Source: JAABRT01 sp038259155
GTDB taxonomy: Bacteria; Gemmatimonadota; Gemmatimonadetes; Gemmatimonadales; Gemmatimonadaceae
Assembly (NCBI GenBank): GCA_038259155.1
Contig: JBBSPE010000193.1
Coordinates: 1 to 7,925, forward strand
Length of the DNA: 7,925 nt
Reading direction: 5' to 3'
This document shows positions 5,708 through 7,925 of this stretch, piece by piece. Made by a program: the position numbers and the translations under genes. Every line of letters begins with the position of its first letter. Within the stretch, counting starts at the first letter, position 1. Below the pieces are notes generated by a model, which did not search any database, was not told where the DNA came from, and saw nothing but the letters and a program-made list of their open reading frames with translations.

Positions 5708-7591
5708 CTACTCGGCGTACAGGCTCTCGATCAGGGCATCGTAGCTCTTCTCCACGACCCGACGCTTCACGCTGAGCTTTGGCGTGAGCTCGCCGCGCTC
5801 GATGCTGAAATCATGCTCGAGCAGTCCCACCTTTTTGGGCGTCTCGTAGCTGCCCAGACCGGTGAGCTCCGCCTTCACTTCTTTCTCCATCTTCGCGTGG
5901 ATGGTCGGCATCTTCAGCAGCTCGGCCCGGCTCGTCCACACGATGTTCTGTGCCGCCGCCCACTTCTCAAGTTGATCCCAGTTTGGCACGATGAGCACGA
6001 TCGGATACTTGCGCTTGTCGCCGATCATCACGGCCTGGCTCACGTACTTGTTGGTGCGGATGCGATTCTCGATGGGCTGCGGCGCAAGATTCTTGCCGCC
6101 CGCCGTCACAATGATGTCCTTCTTCCGGTCGGTGATCCGCAGGAAGCCGTCTTCGATCTCGCCGATATCACCGGTGTAGAACCAACCCTCGCGATCGATG
6201 GCGTCGGCCGTGGCCTCGGGGTTCTTGTAGTAGCCCTTCATGACGTGCGGGCCGCGGGTCAGGATTTCGCCATCGCTCGCAATCCGTACTTCCACACCGC
6301 GAATCGGCTTGCCCACCGTGCCGATACGGAAGTTCTCGAGCGTATTGGTGGCAATCACCGGCGACGTCTCGGTGAGGCCGTAGCCTTCGAGAATGGTCAG
6401 GCCGGCGGAATAGAAAAACTTGTTGATCTGCGGCGACAGCGGCGCGCCCCCGGAGCTGAACAGGCGGAGGCGTCCGCCCGTGCGCTCCTGCAGCTTCGAA
6501 AACACGAGTTTGTGGGCGAGCTTGTACTGCAAAGCGAGCGCCCCGCCCGGTTCCTTGCCTGCCAGCTTCTGGTCGGCCCAACGTTCCCCGACACTCCGCG
6601 CCCAGAAAAAGATGCGCGCCTTGAGCCCGCCCGCCGCCAATGCATTCTCCAGCACTCGCGCGTAGATCTTTTCGTACAGGCGCGGCACCGACATCATGAA
6701 CGTGGGGCGCACTTCCTGCATGTTGATGGGCACGGTGTCGATCGATTCCGCATACGCGATCACGACGCCGCGCGTCATGAGGAAATAGTCGCCCGTGCGC
6801 TCGAAAATGTGGCTGAGCGGCAGAAAGCTCAGCGCCACGTCGCCGCGCGAGAGCGGGATCGCGCTGTCGGTGGCCATGCAGTTGGAATACACGTTGTCAT
6901 GCGTGAGCATGACGCCCTTCGGCTTGCCCGTGGTGCCCGACGTGTAGATCAGCGTGAGCAGATGATCCGGCGCGATCGCGAGCGCGTCACTGCGGAATCG
7001 GGCCGCGACCTCTTCACTGTCCTGTGCGGCGCCGAGCGCCTCGACCTCGGCCAATGTCATGTCGCAGCCGTGCGCCTTGGTGGCCTCGAATCCGATCACC
7101 CACTGCACATCAGGAATCTCGCTCCGGATCGCGGCCACTTTCTGCGCCTGTGCCGCAGTGGACACGAAGAGCGCCTTGACGCCGGAATCATTCAGGATGA
7201 ACGGGATCTGCTCCGACGGCAACGTGGGGTACACCGGCACGTCAATGATGCCCGAACAGCAGCAGGCGTAGTCGGCAATGGCCCACTCAGGACGATTCTC
7301 GGATAGGATTCCGACGCGATCGCCCGGCGTGACGCCGAGCTGCGCGAGCCCGAGCGCCGTGTGCCGCACGCGCTGGAGCAGCGACTGGTGCGACAGCGAT
7401 TCCCACACGCCGCCCTGCTTGTACATCAGGGCGTTTGGCAGGTCGTGTTCGTCGACCGCCTGAAAGAACAGCGCACTGATGCTGCCGGGTGGTTTCATGC
7501 GCGGGCCGCCTGACGAAAACCGGTGCGGCGACGGCACGGAGCTCAGGGTGTTGGCGAGCGACGAGAAGGCGCTGCCGGCTTGGGCGGACAT
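5708..7591 (-). CDS. Long-chain fatty acid-CoA ligase (AMP-dependent synthetase, FAA1/FadD15-like)
   Basis: A 627-residue member of the acyl-adenylate-forming superfamily. It is expected to activate fatty acids with ATP and CoA, giving acyl-CoA, AMP and pyrophosphate, for beta-oxidation or lipid synthesis at the inner face of the membrane. Motifs are in canonical order: the ATP-binding loop YTSGTTGKPKG (216-226), A4-like LPLSHIFER (257-265), A5 YGLTETSPV (404-412), A7 YTGD (472-475), A8 ITDRKKDIIVTAGGKNLAP (486-504), and a C-terminal LTPKLSVKRR (602-611) in the region of the adenylation lysine. GGKNLAPQPIE and the ~600-residue length fit the long-chain (ACSL/FAA1) branch rather than acetate or short-chain ligases. 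The open frame extends to 7756, but ATG at 7591 is chosen because GGAGG lies five bases upstream and the extra 55 residues are arginine/proline-rich with no family match. The chain length of the substrate cannot be read from the sequence. Confidence 0.93.
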   Translation of the reverse strand: MSAQAGSAFSSLANTLSSVPSPHRFSSGGPRMKPPGSISALFFQAVDEHDLPNALMYKQGGVWESLSHQSLLQRVRHTALGLAQLGVTPGDRVGILSENRPEWAIADYACCCSGIIDVPVYPTLPSEQIPFILNDSGVKALFVSTAAQAQKVAAIRSEIPDVQWVIGFEATKAHGCDMTLAEVEALGAAQDSEEVAARFRSDALAIAPDHLLTLIYTSGTTGKPKGVMLTHDNVYSNCMATDSAIPLSRGDVALSFLPLSHIFERTGDYFLMTRGVVIAYAESIDTVPINMQEVRPTFMMSVPRLYEKIYARVLENALAAGGLKARIFFWARSVGERWADQKLAGKEPGGALALQYKLAHKLVFSKLQERTGGRLRLFSSGGAPLSPQINKFFYSAGLTILEGYGLTETSPVIATNTLENFRIGTVGKPIRGVEVRIASDGEILTRGPHVMKGYYKNPEATADAIDREGWFYTGDIGEIEDGFLRITDRKKDIIVTAGGKNLAPQPIENRIRTNKYVSQAVMIGDKRKYPIVLIVPNWDQLEKWAAAQNIVWTSRAELLKMPTIHAKMEKEVKAELTGLGSYETPKKVGLLEHDFSIERGELTPKLSVKRRVVEKSYDALIESLYAE

Positions 7592-7593
7592 CG

Positions 7594-7608
7594 CCACCTC
7601 CAAGGTGG
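7594..7608 (-). promoter_or_regulatory. Shine-Dalgarno of the acyl-CoA ligase inside a small hairpin
   Basis: In mRNA sense the sequence is CCACCU-UGG-AGGUGG-CG-AUG. The Shine-Dalgarno GGAGGU is strong and ends a few bases before the AUG, which fixes the start at 7591. A perfect 6-bp complement lies three bases upstream of it, so the site can fold on itself with a 3-nt loop. This could lower translation initiation. It could also be a chance consequence of a GC-rich leader, because a 3-nt loop and short stem may melt readily. Confidence 0.6.
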
Positions 7609-7648
7609 TAAGGGCGGGACGGGGGCGCAAAACGTGCGCGGCAGGGGC

Positions 7649-7682
7649 GGGACGTCGCCGCCAATGCGCGGCGTGACGTCCC
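7649..7682 (-). repeat. Bulged 13-bp inverted repeat in the ligase leader
   Basis: The arms are GGGACGTC (7649-7656) plus GCCGC (7657-7661) against GCGGC (7668-7672) and GACGTCCC (7675-7682), with a 6-nt loop and a 2-nt bulge (7673-7674). It lies about 58-91 bases upstream of the ligase ATG. It could be an RNA hairpin in the 5' leader or a DNA site with two GACGTC palindromes. The same palindrome occurs in both arms of the repeat at 4370-4413, but it also occurs inside the large regulator gene (for example 2999-3004), so the shared core alone is weak evidence. Confidence 0.5.
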
Positions 7683-7770
7683 CATTCAGGGCAAATTGCA
7701 AGGCGGTTGGCGTCCACGCGAGGGGCGCCGCCGGATCCGACCCGGTGGGAGCGCACCCGGCGTGCGCGCA

Positions 7771-7807
7771 GCGCCCGCTCGGCTCCCGCTCAGCGCCGAG
7801 CGGGCGC
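7771..7807 (-). terminator. Perfect 12-bp inverted repeat around the upstream gene's stop codon, candidate terminator
   Basis: GCGCCCGCTCGG (7771-7782) and CCGAGCGGGCGC (7796-7807) are exact reverse complements separated by 13 nt, giving a very GC-rich stem. The loop contains the TGA (7792-7790, minus strand) of the partial gene at the right edge. No T-run follows on the minus strand, so a classical intrinsic terminator is not supported. A U-less terminator or 3'-end protecting hairpin is plausible. Confidence 0.5.
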
Positions 7808-7924
7808 CGGTGCCGCGCCCTCGCCGCAACCGCCGCCGGAGCCACGCGTGCTGGCCGCTGACACGGGGACGACCACGGTATCCGGGGCGCCAACGATTGG
7901 TTCGCCGCGCCGCACCACCATCGC
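7790..7924 (-). CDS. C-terminal end of an unidentified protein (partial, continues beyond the window)
   Basis: One minus-strand frame is open from the right edge to a TGA at 7792-7790 and encodes 44 residues. It begins AMVVRRGEPIVGAPDTVVVP and ends in a low-complexity tail containing TRGSGGGCGEG and PAPARR. Third codon positions are about 80% G or C, and the first half alternates hydrophobic and polar residues like real beta structure. An in-frame ATG at 7921-7919 could in principle start a 43-residue peptide, but a partial gene is more likely. The glycine-rich tail with one cysteine is unusual; I do not recognise the family. Confidence 0.45.
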   Translation of the reverse strand, partial: AMVVRRGEPIVGAPDTVVVPVSAASTRGSGGGCGEGAAPAPARR

Positions 7925-7925
7925 C

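Larger units (their letters stand above)
7592..7789. other. Intergenic leader of the acyl-CoA ligase
   Basis: 198 bp with no convincing gene. It holds the ligase ribosome-binding site, two sizeable inverted repeats, and a direct repeat GGGCGGGACG at 7612-7621 and 7645-7654 (plus sense, 33 bp apart). An A/T-richer patch at 7684-7700 around GCAAATTGC could include promoter elements for the ligase, with TTGCAA on the minus strand as a possible -35, but I see no acceptable -10 at the right distance. Confidence 0.5.

Noticed and set aside
5663..5710. Possible readthrough fusion of ligase and lipoprotein, since both are in the same frame with only the TAG at 5710-5708 between them
   Set aside because: The lipoprotein has its own signal peptide and lipobox, which would be useless in an internal position. 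The shared frame is a one-in-three coincidence.
5813..7306. 497-codon plus-strand ORF opposite the acyl-CoA ligase
   Set aside because: Its translation is rich in His, Arg and Ala with no domain pattern. The opposite strand encodes an unmistakable ligase with all motifs, so this is a GC-driven shadow.
7592..7756. 55-residue N-terminal extension of the acyl-CoA ligase
   Set aside because: The strong Shine-Dalgarno before ATG 7591, an Arg/Pro-rich extension and several inverted repeats argue that this is non-coding leader.
1..7925. CRISPR arrays, mobile elements, tRNA genes or phage remnants
   Set aside because: No regularly spaced repeats, transposase motifs, cloverleaf structures or phage-like genes were seen in either strand.

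Overview
The window looks like high-GC bacterial chromosome, probably Gemmatimonadota. I infer this from the protein style: a SARP/BTAD regulator fused to a TolB-like propeller, a six-bladed beta-propeller lipoprotein with a GPGEF motif, strong G/C preference at third codon positions, and very compact gene ends. No ribosomal or other phylogenetic marker gene is present, so this placement is only moderately certain. There are no tRNA or rRNA genes, insertion sequences, CRISPR arrays or phage genes.

Layout from left to right. Positions 1-134 hold the last ~43 codons of a plus-strand gene of unknown function. Its TAG overlaps the TAA of the next, convergent gene in the 4-base string TTAG at 131-134. 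The minus strand then carries three complete genes, transcribed right to left: a bacterial long-chain acyl-CoA synthetase (7591 to 5708), a beta-propeller lipoprotein (5662 to 4436, 45 bp after the synthetase and probably co-transcribed), and after a 234-bp gap a 1356-residue regulator (4201 to 131). The right edge has the C-terminal end of another minus-strand gene, stopping at 7790.

The most striking object is the 1356-residue protein. It reads as a one-component, membrane-tethered transcription regulator. The cytoplasmic half has a SARP-type winged helix, a BTAD helical repeat domain and a STAND-like ATPase with a WAD-type Walker B. A single transmembrane helix at residues ~699-719 follows. 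The predicted extracytoplasmic half has PD40/TolB-like propeller repeats, a Big_2-like Ig domain and a concanavalin/LamG-like beta-sandwich. DNA binding, NTP-dependent switching and possible ligand recognition would thus lie in one chain across the inner membrane.

The intergenic regions carry more structure than expected. The 4202-4435 gap has a 10-bp perfect inverted repeat with a nested second stem just downstream of the lipoprotein gene. It also has an 11-bp-phased direct repeat upstream of the regulator, the spacing used by SARP-family operators. The 198-bp leader of the synthetase has a perfect 12-bp inverted repeat around the preceding stop codon, a bulged 13-bp hairpin, and a short hairpin that would hide the synthetase Shine-Dalgarno sequence.

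A working picture, which is inference: an envelope-facing regulator beside genes for an exported beta-propeller lipoprotein and fatty-acid activation. Nothing in the sequence proves that the regulator controls these neighbours.
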